Below are positions 8,846-16,800 of a DNA stretch of 63,940 bases, piece after piece. The notes under the pieces were generated by a model. It was not told the origin of the DNA, did no database searches, and saw nothing but the letters and a program-made list of their open reading frames with translations. Origin of the DNA: CAZYHS01 sp964647545 (GTDB lineage Bacteria; UBA10199; GCA-002796325; 1-14-0-20-49-13); contig CAZYHS010000010.1 in the NCBI GenBank assembly GCA_964647545.1, positions 1 to 63,940 on the forward strand, in the 5' to 3' direction. The translations under genes were made by a program, and so were the position numbers. The first letter of the stretch is position 1; the number at the start of each line of letters is the position of its first letter.

Positions 8846-9310
8846 ATGGATTTTGACACAAAAGCCGACGAACTTTACCTAGATTTTAACGAACCTGCCA
8901 AAGAGGTCGGTCCGGTTTTGAATGTCGTGCAGACCGGCAAGCTTCTTTATGTTAGCGGGGCTCTGCCGTTTAAAGAGGCACGTTTGAGTCACAAAGGTCG
9001 CGTTGGAATTGAAGTTACGACCGACTCGGCACGTCTTGCCGCTCACGCCGCATGTTTACAAGCGCTTGGATTTATTAGGAAATATTTAGACGGCAGTCTT
9101 AACAAAGTTAAAAAAGTCGTGATGCTGCGAGGTTATGTCGCCAGCGCCTCCGAATTTCACGAGCAGGGAAAAGTTTTGGACGGGGCAAGCCAGCTTTTGG
9201 TCGAACTATTTGGTCCTGTTGCTGGAAAGCATGCGCGGGTTGCTGTCGGCGTTAACGTTTTGCCAAGTAACGCCCCTGTGATGATCGAATTGGTTATCGA
9301 GATTAAATAA
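8846..9310 (+). CDS. RidA/YjgF-family protein
   Basis: A 154-residue protein of the RidA/YjgF/UK114 superfamily, recognisable from LLYVSGALPFKE, the AARLAAHAACLQALGFIRKYLDG helix, VVMLRGYVAS and the closing KHARVAVGVNVLPSNAPVMIELVIEI. RidA proteins form trimers and hydrolyse reactive enamine/imine intermediates. The usual catalytic arginine position is occupied in KHARVAVGV. This subgroup (about 150 residues with an N-terminal extension) is less studied than E. coli RidA, so the exact substrate is open. It overlaps nothing and ends before a half family-B repeat. Confidence 0.85.
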   Translation: MDFDTKADELYLDFNEPAKEVGPVLNVVQTGKLLYVSGALPFKEARLSHKGRVGIEVTTDSARLAAHAACLQALGFIRKYLDGSLNKVKKVVMLRGYVASASEFHEQGKVLDGASQLLVELFGPVAGKHARVAVGVNVLPSNAPVMIELVIEIK

Positions 9311-9340
9311 CACTCTCACGGTTATGCACGGTCATTCACG

Positions 9341-9372
9341 GTCATTGCGAGTGAAGCGAAGCAATCCCCCTC
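9341..9372. repeat. Half family-B palindromic element
   Basis: GTCATTGCGAGTGAAGCGAAGCAATCCCC is the left half of a family-B element; no matching right half follows. A short direct repeat, GGTCATT, precedes it twice. It fills the spacer between ridA and the convergent response-regulator gene. Confidence 0.7.
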
Positions 9373-9408
9373 ACAAATGAATTTAGCAGATACCACGCTA
9401 CAGTGCCG

Positions 9409-9792
9409 CTAGCCTCTTAGCATGTGCTCGATTTTACGAACTAAGTGATTGATATGAAAGGGTTTTGAGACATATTCGTCGGCCCCTTTTTCCAGCCCGT
9501 CAATTCTGTCGGCCTGCGCATCTTTTGCCGACAGTATCATTATTAAGATGTCGCTTGTTGCCGGATCTGATTTAATTTTGTTGCAAACTTCAATGCCCGA
9601 AATTTTTGGCATCATTATATCAAGAATAATTAGGCGCGGTTTTTCTTTTGCAATCGCAGCAAAGGCCTCGTCGGCAGAGTAGGCCGACCTGACCGAATAA
9701 CTCTCCGGCGGGAGCATTTTTGTGATCAATTTATGGATCTGAGGGTCGTCATCGACTATCAGGACTTCATTTTTTTTTATATTTTTTTGCAT
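9409..9792 (-). CDS. Receiver-only response regulator
   Basis: A single CheY-like receiver domain of about 127 residues from the ATG at 9792. The acidic pocket (VDDDPQIHK), phospho-acceptor Asp in LIILDIMMPKISG, the Ser/Thr (ILSAKD) and the conserved Lys (YVSKPF) are all present, so it should be phosphorylatable. There is no output domain, so it probably works by protein-protein contact or in a phosphorelay. The frame stays open up to 9846, but a start there would add 18 poorly conserved residues. The gene is divergent from the porin. Confidence 0.9.
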   Translation of the reverse strand: MQKNIKKNEVLIVDDDPQIHKLITKMLPPESYSVRSAYSADEAFAAIAKEKPRLIILDIMMPKISGIEVCNKIKSDPATSDILIMILSAKDAQADRIDGLEKGADEYVSKPFHINHLVRKIEHMLRG

Positions 9793-9853
9793 AAAAATAT
9801 TACCTAAGTATGCGTATTTCTTATATGAATTTAGGTGTGTTGGCAAGTATTTC

Positions 9854-9882
9854 TTGACACATGTTGGAGCTTCCTTTATAAC
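9854..9882 (+). promoter_or_regulatory. Sigma-70-type promoter of the porin gene
   Basis: TTGACA at 9854-9859, a 17-base spacer and TATAAC at 9877-9882 form a near-consensus housekeeping promoter on the forward strand. Transcription would start near 9889 and give the porin mRNA a leader of roughly 185 bases. Strong expression fits a major outer-membrane protein. Confidence 0.75.
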
Positions 9883-9947
9883 CGGCCTTACCTAAAGCAA
9901 AGTCTTCAAGTAGTTCTTTAGGGGGAGATCTTTAACACAGCAGAATT

Positions 9948-9985
9948 GCCCGAATGTTTCGGGCGGTTTAATTTAAACAAACCGC
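9948..9985 (+). promoter_or_regulatory. Two-hairpin structure in the porin mRNA leader
   Basis: Two abutting stem-loops: GCCCGA/TCGGGC (9948-9953 with 9959-9964) and GCGGTTT/AAACCGC (9963-9969 with 9979-9985). They lie within the long 5' leader between the promoter and the ribosome site at 10061-10069. They could stabilise the mRNA or bind a regulator; no known riboswitch class was recognised. Confidence 0.5.
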
Positions 9986-10074
9986 GGTAAACCGGCTTGG
10001 GAAGGGGGTGCGTCTCTCCAAAAGGCCACGTCGCGGGAAGCAGTACAAAAAAACAATTAAAGGAGAGGAATATC

Positions 10075-11298
10075 ATGAAAAAATTAGTACTCGCATTCGT
10101 TGCAGTCGCGGCATTGGCGCTCGCGCTCAACGCAAACGCAGAAGAAAAATATGTTGCAGGTGGTTTTGAAGCCAGCGGCCACGTCAATACCGCAATCGGT
10201 TTTGACTACATTGGCAAAGATTCAGCAAACGCAGGCGGTTCGGCAGCCCTTACACGTGACAACTGGTTCAACCAGAAGTACTACGATAAGGCTAAGAACT
10301 TCGGCTTCATGCTGGACGAAGTTGAACTCGACGTCTCCAAGACCTTCGGTGAAAACATCAAGGCTCGCGTTGACCTCGATTTCGGTGACAGATCAATCGG
10401 TTCGGCCATCAACGGCATCGCAATCGAACAGGCTTATGTCACAGCTAACATTCCTGCCGGCAACGGTATCGAATTGTTGGTCGGTCGTTTTAACGCCCCG
10501 ATCGGTTATGAATCAGTTGACAGAAATGACAACAACACCATCACCCGCTCGATGCTCTACAACTTCAACCTCCGCCCGAGAACGGCTACCGGTATGAAGG
10601 TGTACTATGCTTTCTCCGATATGGTTGACTGGCACCTGTATGCCGTCAATACGCTCATCGAGAACTATGACGGTGCAGCGGTCGGCGCAGCGGTTGCTCA
10701 GAAGTCATTCACGAACAACAAGAGCATGATGCCGTCGTTCGGTACCCGCGTCGGTCTGACATGGGGCGAAGAAGGCACAGAGAGCACAGTTGGTCTTAGC
10801 GCAGCAATGGGCCCGGAATACAAGAACAAAGCAGCCGGAACCAGCAAGATCGGCCGTATGTCATGGTTGGTTGACCTTGATTGGAATATCTACGCAACCG
10901 AAGCTTTCGTAATCGGCGGCGAAGGTCTCTTCCGTCTTGACGACAAAGCCAAAGGCGCAGCCGGCAAATCAGCTAAGTACTTCGGTGGTATCTTGGATCT
11001 CAACTACGCCTTCAGCGATGTTTGGGACGGAACACTTAAGTATTCGCTCCTGTGGCAGAACAACGTTAATAACACCACAACGTTGGCTTCAACAATGGTA
11101 GGCTTCGGATATGCTCCGCAGACGACGGTTGGTACAACCTACAAAGCCCTCTTCAACGAGATCAGCTTGGCTGGTGGATATCAGATCGCAGACGGCGCGA
11201 AGCTCAAAGCAGAATATCGCCTTGACTATACGAAGTACAGCAAGGAGCCGAAGAACATGAGCCACACAGTGCTCGCAGCGTTTGAATACGCGTTCTAA
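10075..11298 (+). CDS. Outer-membrane beta-barrel porin
   Basis: A 407-residue protein with a clear signal peptide (MKKLVLAFVAVAALALALNA, cleavage after ANA), many alternating amphipathic strands, and a terminal phenylalanine (AAFEYAF) as needed for BAM-dependent insertion. The GRFNAPIGYE segment and overall length fit the putative porin-2 (BBP2, OmpL-like) group. The start at 10075 has a strong AAGGAGAGG site 6 bases upstream; the frame is open further upstream but lies in the leader. Codon use is biased to C- and A-ending codons compared with neighbours (AAC, GGC, CTC), suggesting high expression. A strong promoter and terminator make it a single-gene unit. Solute specificity is unknown. 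Confidence 0.87.
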   Translation: MKKLVLAFVAVAALALALNANAEEKYVAGGFEASGHVNTAIGFDYIGKDSANAGGSAALTRDNWFNQKYYDKAKNFGFMLDEVELDVSKTFGENIKARVDLDFGDRSIGSAINGIAIEQAYVTANIPAGNGIELLVGRFNAPIGYESVDRNDNNTITRSMLYNFNLRPRTATGMKVYYAFSDMVDWHLYAVNTLIENYDGAAVGAAVAQKSFTNNKSMMPSFGTRVGLTWGEEGTESTVGLSAAMGPEYKNKAAGTSKIGRMSWLVDLDWNIYATEAFVIGGEGLFRLDDKAKGAAGKSAKYFGGILDLNYAFSDVWDGTLKYSLLWQNNVNNTTTLASTMVGFGYAPQTTVGTTYKALFNEISLAGGYQIADGAKLKAEYRLDYTKYSKEPKNMSHTVLAAFEYAF

Positions 11299-11335
11299 TT
11301 CGAAGTTGAGTTAGAAGTTAGCTAAGTAGCTCAAG

Positions 11336-11371
11336 AGGCCCCGTTGATGAAAATCAGCGGGGCCTTTTTTT
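11336..11371 (+). terminator. Factor-independent terminator after the porin
   Basis: A GC-rich stem, GGCCCCGTTGAT paired with ATCAGCGGGGCC around a GAAA loop, followed by seven Ts at 11365-11371. Confidence 0.93.
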
Positions 11372-11424
11372 ATGCTGGCAACTTTGTTGACAATCTTTTT
11401 GGGCACAAGTAAAAGACCAAAACT

Positions 11425-12291
11425 ATGCATTCAATTTGGGTAACGCTTGGTCCGATCGTGGTTATTAACTCGATCCTTTTAATCTATCTTCTGATATTTG
11501 CTTTCACCAGAAGCAAATGGCCTGTGCCGGATGAGGTTAAATCTCGCCCAAGCTCAAGCATGCTCGGACCCTTTTTTAAAGAATGGTGGTATTGGATCAC
11601 AACGCCCATCGCGCGGCTTCTCATCGCCCTCAGATTTTCCCCAAACATCATTACTTTCATTGGTTTTGCGATTTCTCTCGGCTCCGCATATCTTTTTGCC
11701 GAAGGCCTTTTTGGCTATGCCGGTTGGGTGATGATATTCGGCGCGACTTTCGACATGTTTGACGGAAAAGTTGCGCGCATGACGGGCAAAACCAGCCGCA
11801 GTGGCGCCTATTACGATTCTGTGATGGATCGATTCGGCGAAGGGGCGGTGATGCTAGGGCTCGCCATTCACTTTCGCTATGATTGGGCGCTCTATTTTGT
11901 CATTATCGGATTGATCGGTTCGATGCTTGTCAGCTACACCCGTGCGAGAGGTGAAGGCGTTGGAGTTGTCTGCAAAAAAGGCTGGATGCAACGCCCCGAA
12001 CGTATCGCCTACCTCGGTGTCGCCTCAATTTTTCAGCCGATCGCCGACTATTTTATGCGCAACACAAGCCTTTCGGATTTCCCAGTACTTGTCCTTGCGG
12101 CTGTCGTCATAATCGGCGTCATGACAATTGTTACTTCGATTTATCGCATGCTCTTCATCATGAACCAGTTAGATAACGAAGATAGGCATAGCGGCCCCGA
12201 TTCCATTCCGCAAATTATTATGAAACTTTCAACTCCGGAGGGGCGCCTTGAATGGATTGAAAAGATGCGGCAGCGTCATCATCTTAAGTGA
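11425..12291 (+). CDS. CDP-alcohol phosphatidyltransferase
   Basis: A 288-residue integral membrane enzyme with the CDP-alcohol phosphotransferase signature D-G-AR-G-D-D (MFDGKVARMTGKTSRSGAYYDSVMDRF) near residues 112-136 and about six hydrophobic helices. Such enzymes condense a CDP-linked lipid or alcohol with a second alcohol (glycerol phosphate, inositol phosphate, serine and others). The acceptor cannot be assigned; pssA is encoded separately in this window, so this is likely a different head-group enzyme. It lies between its own upstream spacer and a bidirectional terminator. Confidence 0.85.
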   Translation: MHSIWVTLGPIVVINSILLIYLLIFAFTRSKWPVPDEVKSRPSSSMLGPFFKEWWYWITTPIARLLIALRFSPNIITFIGFAISLGSAYLFAEGLFGYAGWVMIFGATFDMFDGKVARMTGKTSRSGAYYDSVMDRFGEGAVMLGLAIHFRYDWALYFVIIGLIGSMLVSYTRARGEGVGVVCKKGWMQRPERIAYLGVASIFQPIADYFMRNTSLSDFPVLVLAAVVIIGVMTIVTSIYRMLFIMNQLDNEDRHSGPDSIPQIIMKLSTPEGRLEWIEKMRQRHHLK

Positions 12292-12314
12292 TCTTTAGTC
12301 GTTGAATTTCGAAA

Positions 12315-12349
12315 TAAAAAAAGCCCGCTTTCTTCAAAGCGGGCTTTTT
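12315..12349. terminator. Bidirectional terminator between convergent genes
   Basis: The stem AAGCCCGCTTT/AAAGCGGGCTT with a CTTC loop is flanked by an A-run on the left and a T-run on the right, so it can stop transcription from both the phosphatidyltransferase gene and serS. Confidence 0.92.
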
Positions 12350-12368
12350 ATTTTGCGGTGTGACTTTA

Positions 12369-13640
12369 CTAAATGCCGGTGATTTTTTCCATGCCGCGCA
12401 TGTAAGGGCGCAAAGCTTCCGGAACGACGACCGAACCGTCTTCTTGTTGATAATTTTCCAGAATTGCGACGACTGTTCTGCCGACGGCAATTCCCGAGCC
12501 GTTTAATGTGTGAACGAACCTGACTTTTCCAGACGAATCTTTAAAACGAATGTTTGCGCGGCGAGCCTGAAAGTCTTCAAAATTCGAGCACGAAGAAATT
12601 TCGCGATAGGTGTTTTGACCGGGGAGCCACACCTCGATGTCGTACGTCTTTGCCGACGAAAATCCCAAGTCGCCCGTGCAAAGAGAAATAACGCGATAGG
12701 CCAGCCCCAATTTTTGCAGCACGCGTTCGGCGTTGGCCGTCAATTTTTCCAGTTCATCGTAAGAATTGTCCGGATGAGCAAATTTAACCAGCTCAACTTT
12801 ATTGAACTGATGCTGACGAATTAATCCGCGCGTGTCCTTTCCGTACGAGCCGGCTTCGCTTCTGAAGCAGGCTGTATAGGCGGTGTATTTTATCGGCAAA
12901 TCTTTTTCCTGCAATATTTCGTCGGCGAAAATATTTGTGACGGGGACTTCGGCGGTAGGGATTAAATAATAACCGTCACCTGTTTTAAAAAGGTCCTGCT
13001 CAAACTTGGGCAACTGGCCGGTGCCTGTCATCGACTTTGCGTTGACAAGATATGGGGGCAGAATTTCGGTGTAACCGTTTTCAACAGTGGCCGTGTCGAG
13101 CATGAAGTTGATCAACGCTCTTTCCAAAAGAGCGCCCGCACCTTTATAAATTGTAAAACGCGCGCCGCTGATTTTTGTGGCACGGTCAAAATCCAAAATG
13201 CCAAGCTTTTCGCCGATGTCAAAATGTTCGGCCGGCTTAAAAGAAAATTTTGGAGGAGTTCCAACCCGCCTTACTTCGGGGTTGTCTTCGCTTGCTGTTC
13301 CGCGCGGAGTTGATGTGTGCGGAATGTTTGGAATTTCCAGCAGCACGCCTTTGATCTTTTCTTCGACTTCCGTAAGTTGCGGCTGAATTTCTTTCACCCG
13401 AGCGGCCGCGTTTTGCATCGAGGCGATGACGCCGGAGGCATCTTTGCCATCTTTTTTAAGTTTGGCAATTTCTCCCGAAGCTTTATTTTGCTCCGAGCGT
13501 AAATTGTCAAACTCCTGCTGAAGGCGCTTTCTTGAGTCGTTCAAAGACTCAAGCGGGGCCAAGTCGTAAGACTGGCCCCGCGCGTTTAGCATCTCTTTAA
13601 TTTTATCTAAATTCGACAGTGCAAACTTTAAGTCTAACAT
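12369..13640 (-). CDS. serS: Seryl-tRNA synthetase
   Basis: A 423-residue class II aminoacyl-tRNA synthetase charging tRNA-Ser. The N-terminal antiparallel coiled-coil arm (residues 25-100, rich in Lys/Glu/Gln) is followed by the catalytic core with motif 2 (CFRSEAGSYGKDTRGLIRQHQFNKVE) and motif 3 (NGSGIAVGRTVVAILEN), and the EISSCSNFEDFQARR segment typical of SerRS. Length matches the bacterial norm. Upstream lies a family-B palindromic element, then the DsbA-fusion gene on the same strand. Confidence 0.97.
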   Translation of the reverse strand: MLDLKFALSNLDKIKEMLNARGQSYDLAPLESLNDSRKRLQQEFDNLRSEQNKASGEIAKLKKDGKDASGVIASMQNAAARVKEIQPQLTEVEEKIKGVLLEIPNIPHTSTPRGTASEDNPEVRRVGTPPKFSFKPAEHFDIGEKLGILDFDRATKISGARFTIYKGAGALLERALINFMLDTATVENGYTEILPPYLVNAKSMTGTGQLPKFEQDLFKTGDGYYLIPTAEVPVTNIFADEILQEKDLPIKYTAYTACFRSEAGSYGKDTRGLIRQHQFNKVELVKFAHPDNSYDELEKLTANAERVLQKLGLAYRVISLCTGDLGFSSAKTYDIEVWLPGQNTYREISSCSNFEDFQARRANIRFKDSSGKVRFVHTLNGSGIAVGRTVVAILENYQQEDGSVVVPEALRPYMRGMEKITGI

Positions 13641-13660
13641 TGGTTCATGCTCACTTTGTG

Positions 13661-13754
13661 GTCATTGCGAGGAGCTGCAAGCGACGAAGCAATCTCCAGC
13701 AATTATTCAAATTCGGGGGATCGCCACGTCACCCTTTGGGCTCCTCGCGATGAC
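13661..13754. repeat. Family-B palindromic element
   Basis: Starts GTCATTGCGAGGAG and ends CTCCTCGCGATGAC, an imperfect inverted repeat of about 94 bases with GAAGCAATCTCC inside. Located between serS and the DsbA-fusion gene. Confidence 0.85.
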
Positions 13755-13785
13755 AGGATGTGGTACACTCCCCGATGGCCTATGC

Positions 13786-14805
13786 TTATTTATTAAGCTC
13801 CTGATCGATGATGTTTTTGAAGTCGGAAACCGGTCTGGCACCCGAAAGGAAAATCCCGTTGATGAAAAACGACGGTGTCCCCTGAGCTCCGGCGTCGGCG
13901 CCGGCTGCGACGTTCTCTTCGACCTTTTTCGTATATTTGCCGCTATCGAGGCACTGGTCGAACTTCTTAACATCAAGCTTGATGACCTTTGCGTATTCTT
14001 TAAGCTTCTCGATCTGAAGGGCTTGCTGATTTTTCCATATTTCGGAAGTGTAATCCCAGTATTTTCCCTGATCTCCCGCGCAGTGGGCGGCCTCGTGCGC
14101 CTTTTTGGCGAACTGGTGGAAAGAGAGCGGAAAGTCTCTGAGGACGTAGCGAACCTTGTCTTTATACTCGTCTGTTATTTGATTGATCGTCGCGCGAACT
14201 CTTGAGCAGAACGGGCATTGGAAGTCTGTGAATTCAATGATCGTTATCGGAGCGTTCTTAGGGCCGATCGACGGATTGTCGCCCGCTTCAATTTCTACGC
14301 GTGGAGCGCTAAGTTCGACTTTGACCTTCGAGCCTGCGCGCAGACCTCCGAAAAGCTGCTGCTGGAGAGCCTGTCTCTTGCTCTGCATCAAAAATCCCTT
14401 TATCTGTCCTTTGACCTCGTCAAACTTCTTGCCGCCCATCTGTTCTTTACGGGCTTCATAGAATTTTTTAATTTCGTCGTCGGTGGGGGGCGTTGCTTTG
14501 TCGTCGATGCTCTCTTTAATAAATTCTTCGACAGATTTGTTCTGCTTTTTCGCGGCCGATTCGATCAGCTTCTCTTTGATCATTTCGTCGAGAACGGCGC
14601 GTTTTACTTCGTAGATCTCCTGATCGATCCTTGACAGTCTGTTCTTTGCGGCTTCGTCAAGTTCGGAGGCCGTAATTTTCACGTCGTCTATGGTCGCTAC
14701 GATAGCCGTCGGGTCTGCCGAAGCTCCGGCCGATTGTTTGCTTTTGCTGCATGCGCATGCCGTAACCGCAATTAAAACGCACAAAATTGAAATCTTTTTA
14801 ATCAT
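13786..14805 (-). CDS. Lipoprotein fusing a SurA-like N-domain to a DsbA-like thioredoxin domain
   Basis: A 339-residue exported protein with a lipobox-like stretch ending TACAC near residues 16-20. Residues 30-140 resemble the SurA/peptidyl-prolyl isomerase N-terminal chaperone domain (IDDVKITASELDEAAK, VLDEMIKEKLIESAAKK, TDDEIKKFYEARK). Residues 160-335 form a DsbA/thioredoxin_4 domain with the active site FTDFQCPFCSR, the cis-proline loop GTPSFFING and a CAGDQGKYWDY helix. It should catalyse periplasmic disulfide formation or isomerisation while binding unfolded clients. It follows glnA on the same strand after 44 bases. Confidence 0.85.
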   Translation of the reverse strand: MIKKISILCVLIAVTACACSKSKQSAGASADPTAIVATIDDVKITASELDEAAKNRLSRIDQEIYEVKRAVLDEMIKEKLIESAAKKQNKSVEEFIKESIDDKATPPTDDEIKKFYEARKEQMGGKKFDEVKGQIKGFLMQSKRQALQQQLFGGLRAGSKVKVELSAPRVEIEAGDNPSIGPKNAPITIIEFTDFQCPFCSRVRATINQITDEYKDKVRYVLRDFPLSFHQFAKKAHEAAHCAGDQGKYWDYTSEIWKNQQALQIEKLKEYAKVIKLDVKKFDQCLDSGKYTKKVEENVAAGADAGAQGTPSFFINGIFLSGARPVSDFKNIIDQELNK

Positions 14806-14849
14806 ATTTTCCCCTTGTTTTATGATGTCATCAAATAGACGAAGGCTAT

Positions 14850-16268
14850 TTAAATGTCAAAATATAATGCGAATTCGTACGGAACCGGCCTCAGCCTGAT
14901 CGGGTTTAGCTCGTGATGTGTTTTGTAGCTTAACCACATGTCGATGACATCTTTTGTGAAGACGTCGCCTTTGAGCAAAAATTCGTGGTCCTTGCGAAGG
15001 GCGTCGAGCGCCTCCTCAAGTGTGCCGGGGGCTTTCGGAACGTTTTTGAGTTCTTCCGGTGAGAGACCGTAAATATCTTTGTCGAGCGGGGAGCCCGGGT
15101 CGAGCCGGCGTTCGATTCCATCAAGCACGGCCATGAGAATTGCCGAAAATGCGAGGTAGCCGTTGCACGACGGGTCGGGTGTTCTAAATTCAACGCGCTT
15201 TGCCTTCGGATTTGCCGAATACATCGGAATTCTAATTGCGGCCGAGCGGTTGCGGCTTGAATATGCAAGGTTGATCGGAGCTTCAAAGCCGGGGACGAGC
15301 CTACGGTAGCTGTTTGTTGTCGGATTGCAAAATGCACAGAGCGCCGGCGCGTGATGCAAAAGCCCGCCGATTGCCCAAAGAGCCATTTCGCTCACTCCGC
15401 CGTAGCGGTCGCCGGCAAATAGCGGCTTGTCATTTTTCCACAAACTAACGTGCACGTGCATGCCGCTGCCGTTGTCGCCGAAAAGAGGCTTGGGCATGAA
15501 AGTCGCGGTTTTGTTGTTTTTGCGCGCGACGTTCTTAATGATGTACTTAAACCACATGAGCTGGTCGCCGGCGGTAAGAAGCGGCGCATACTTCATGTCG
15601 ATCTCGGCCTGACCTGCAGTTGCGACTTCGTGGTGCTGGGCTTCAACGTGAATGCCGACCTGTTCCATCGTCAGCGCCATTTCAGATCTGATGTCGTGTT
15701 GCGAATCGACCGGAGGCGCTGGGAAATAGCCTTCTTTAAAGCGCGGCTTGTAACCGAGGTTTGGAGATTCTTCGCGGCCGGAGTTCCACTGACCTTCGTT
15801 TGAATCGATGTGATAAAAAGCCTGATTCGACGTCTGGTCGAATCTGATGCTGTCGAAAATAAAAAATTCGGCTTCGGGGCCGAAAAATGCCGTGTCGGCG
15901 ATGCCGGTCGACTTGAGATAACTTTCGGCCTTTTGTGCGATGAAACGTGCGTCGCGGCTGTATGGTTGGCGCGTGATCGGGTCGACGATGTTGCAAATCA
16001 GCGAAAGCGTCGATTCTTTCGGGAACGGATCCACGACGGCCGAGGTCGGGTCGGGAATGAGAAGCATGTCGCTTGCGTGGATCGGCTGAAATCCTCTGAT
16101 CGACGAGCCGTCAAAGCCGAAGCCGTTTTCAAACGACGATTCGCTAAGCTCCGCTGTCGGCACGCTGAAATGCTGCCACACTCCGGGGAGATCGACGAAT
16201 TTGAAGTCGACCATTTTTGCACGAACTTCTTTGGCAAGCGCCAACACTTCTGCTGGTGTTTTAGGCAT
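14850..16268 (-). CDS. glnA: Glutamine synthetase type I
   Basis: A 472-residue cytoplasmic enzyme making glutamine from glutamate, ammonia and ATP. Recognisable regions are FDGSSIRGFQPIHASDM, the metal-binding FFGPEAEFFIFD, MHVHVSLWKNDKPLF, the ATP-site NPTTNSYRRLVPGFEAP and RNRSAAIRIP. Near the C-terminus DIYGLSPEE retains the tyrosine at the adenylylation site of GSI-beta enzymes, so control by GlnE-type adenylylation is plausible. It lies 21 bases downstream of glnB, which fits nitrogen control by PII. Confidence 0.97.
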   Translation of the reverse strand: MPKTPAEVLALAKEVRAKMVDFKFVDLPGVWQHFSVPTAELSESSFENGFGFDGSSIRGFQPIHASDMLLIPDPTSAVVDPFPKESTLSLICNIVDPITRQPYSRDARFIAQKAESYLKSTGIADTAFFGPEAEFFIFDSIRFDQTSNQAFYHIDSNEGQWNSGREESPNLGYKPRFKEGYFPAPPVDSQHDIRSEMALTMEQVGIHVEAQHHEVATAGQAEIDMKYAPLLTAGDQLMWFKYIIKNVARKNNKTATFMPKPLFGDNGSGMHVHVSLWKNDKPLFAGDRYGGVSEMALWAIGGLLHHAPALCAFCNPTTNSYRRLVPGFEAPINLAYSSRNRSAAIRIPMYSANPKAKRVEFRTPDPSCNGYLAFSAILMAVLDGIERRLDPGSPLDKDIYGLSPEELKNVPKAPGTLEEALDALRKDHEFLLKGDVFTKDVIDMWLSYKTHHELNPIRLRPVPYEFALYFDI

Positions 16269-16289
16269 CTGACAATTGCTCCTTTTATG

Positions 16290-16628
16290 TTAGATCGCGT
16301 CGCGCCCCGTTTCGCCCGTGCGAATGCGGATCGCTTCGTCAATTTGTGAAACAAAAATTTTGCCGTCGCCAATTTTGCCGGTGTGCGCTGCTTTTTGAAT
16401 TGCGTCGACGGCATCCTGAGCGATTTCGGCTCTGACTACGACTTCGATTTTAACTTTAGGCAGGAAATCCACGATGTACTCTGCGCCGCGATAGACCTCG
16501 GCGTGGCCTTTTTGACGGCCAAAACCTTTGACTTCGGTGATGGTCATGCCTGTGATTCCAATGTCGGTGAGGGCTTCTTTGACTTCATCAAGCTTGAACG
16601 GCTTGATGATCGCTTCGATCTTCTTCAT
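16290..16628 (-). CDS. glnB: Nitrogen regulatory protein PII
   Basis: A 112-residue PII protein. The T-loop carries the uridylylatable tyrosine (EVYRGAEYIVDFLPKVK), and the family patterns MKKIEAIIKPFKLDEVKEAL and GDGKIFVSQIDEAIRIRTGE are intact. PII integrates 2-oxoglutarate and ATP/ADP levels and adjusts glutamine synthetase. It is the upstream partner of glnA in a two-gene unit. I looked for a sigma-54 promoter before it and found only a mis-spaced one (see rejected items). Confidence 0.97.
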   Translation of the reverse strand: MKKIEAIIKPFKLDEVKEALTDIGITGMTITEVKGFGRQKGHAEVYRGAEYIVDFLPKVKIEVVVRAEIAQDAVDAIQKAAHTGKIGDGKIFVSQIDEAIRIRTGETGRDAI

Positions 16629-16670
16629 TATGGGAAAATTCCACTAACAAGAAGGGGCGATGTTGTCAAT

Positions 16671-16724
16671 CGGTTAGGTCGGTTGAGTCGGTTAGTTCTG
16701 TTAATTCCGTTAGCTGAATTAGCA
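16671..16724. repeat. Degenerate 9-bp tandem repeat
   Basis: Six successive 9-base units: CGGTTAGGT, CGGTTGAGT, CGGTTAGTT, CTGTTAATT, CCGTTAGCT, GAATTAGCA. They decay from left to right. The array sits in the leader of glnB, just beyond its start codon on the reverse strand. Confidence 0.7.
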
Positions 16725-16742
16725 ATTCCCCGCACCAAGTCC

Positions 16743-16770
16743 GTCACCCCCGAGGTGGTAATCGGGGGCC
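16743..16770. repeat. Half family-A palindromic element
   Basis: GTCACCCCCGAGGTGGTAATCGGGGG matches the left hairpin of the family-A elements (compare 27306); the right half is absent. Confidence 0.7.
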
Positions 16771-16800
16771 TCGTTGACGCCTCTCGTGCCCTGCGCCGTG

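Noticed and set aside
15810..16349. 179-residue forward open frame over glnA/glnB
   Set aside because: Antisense to two well-conserved genes, no ribosome site or family match.
16705..16740. Sigma-54-like site before glnB on the reverse strand (TTGGTGCGGGGAATTGC)
   Set aside because: The GG-GC spacing is 13 instead of 12 and the -24 box is poor.
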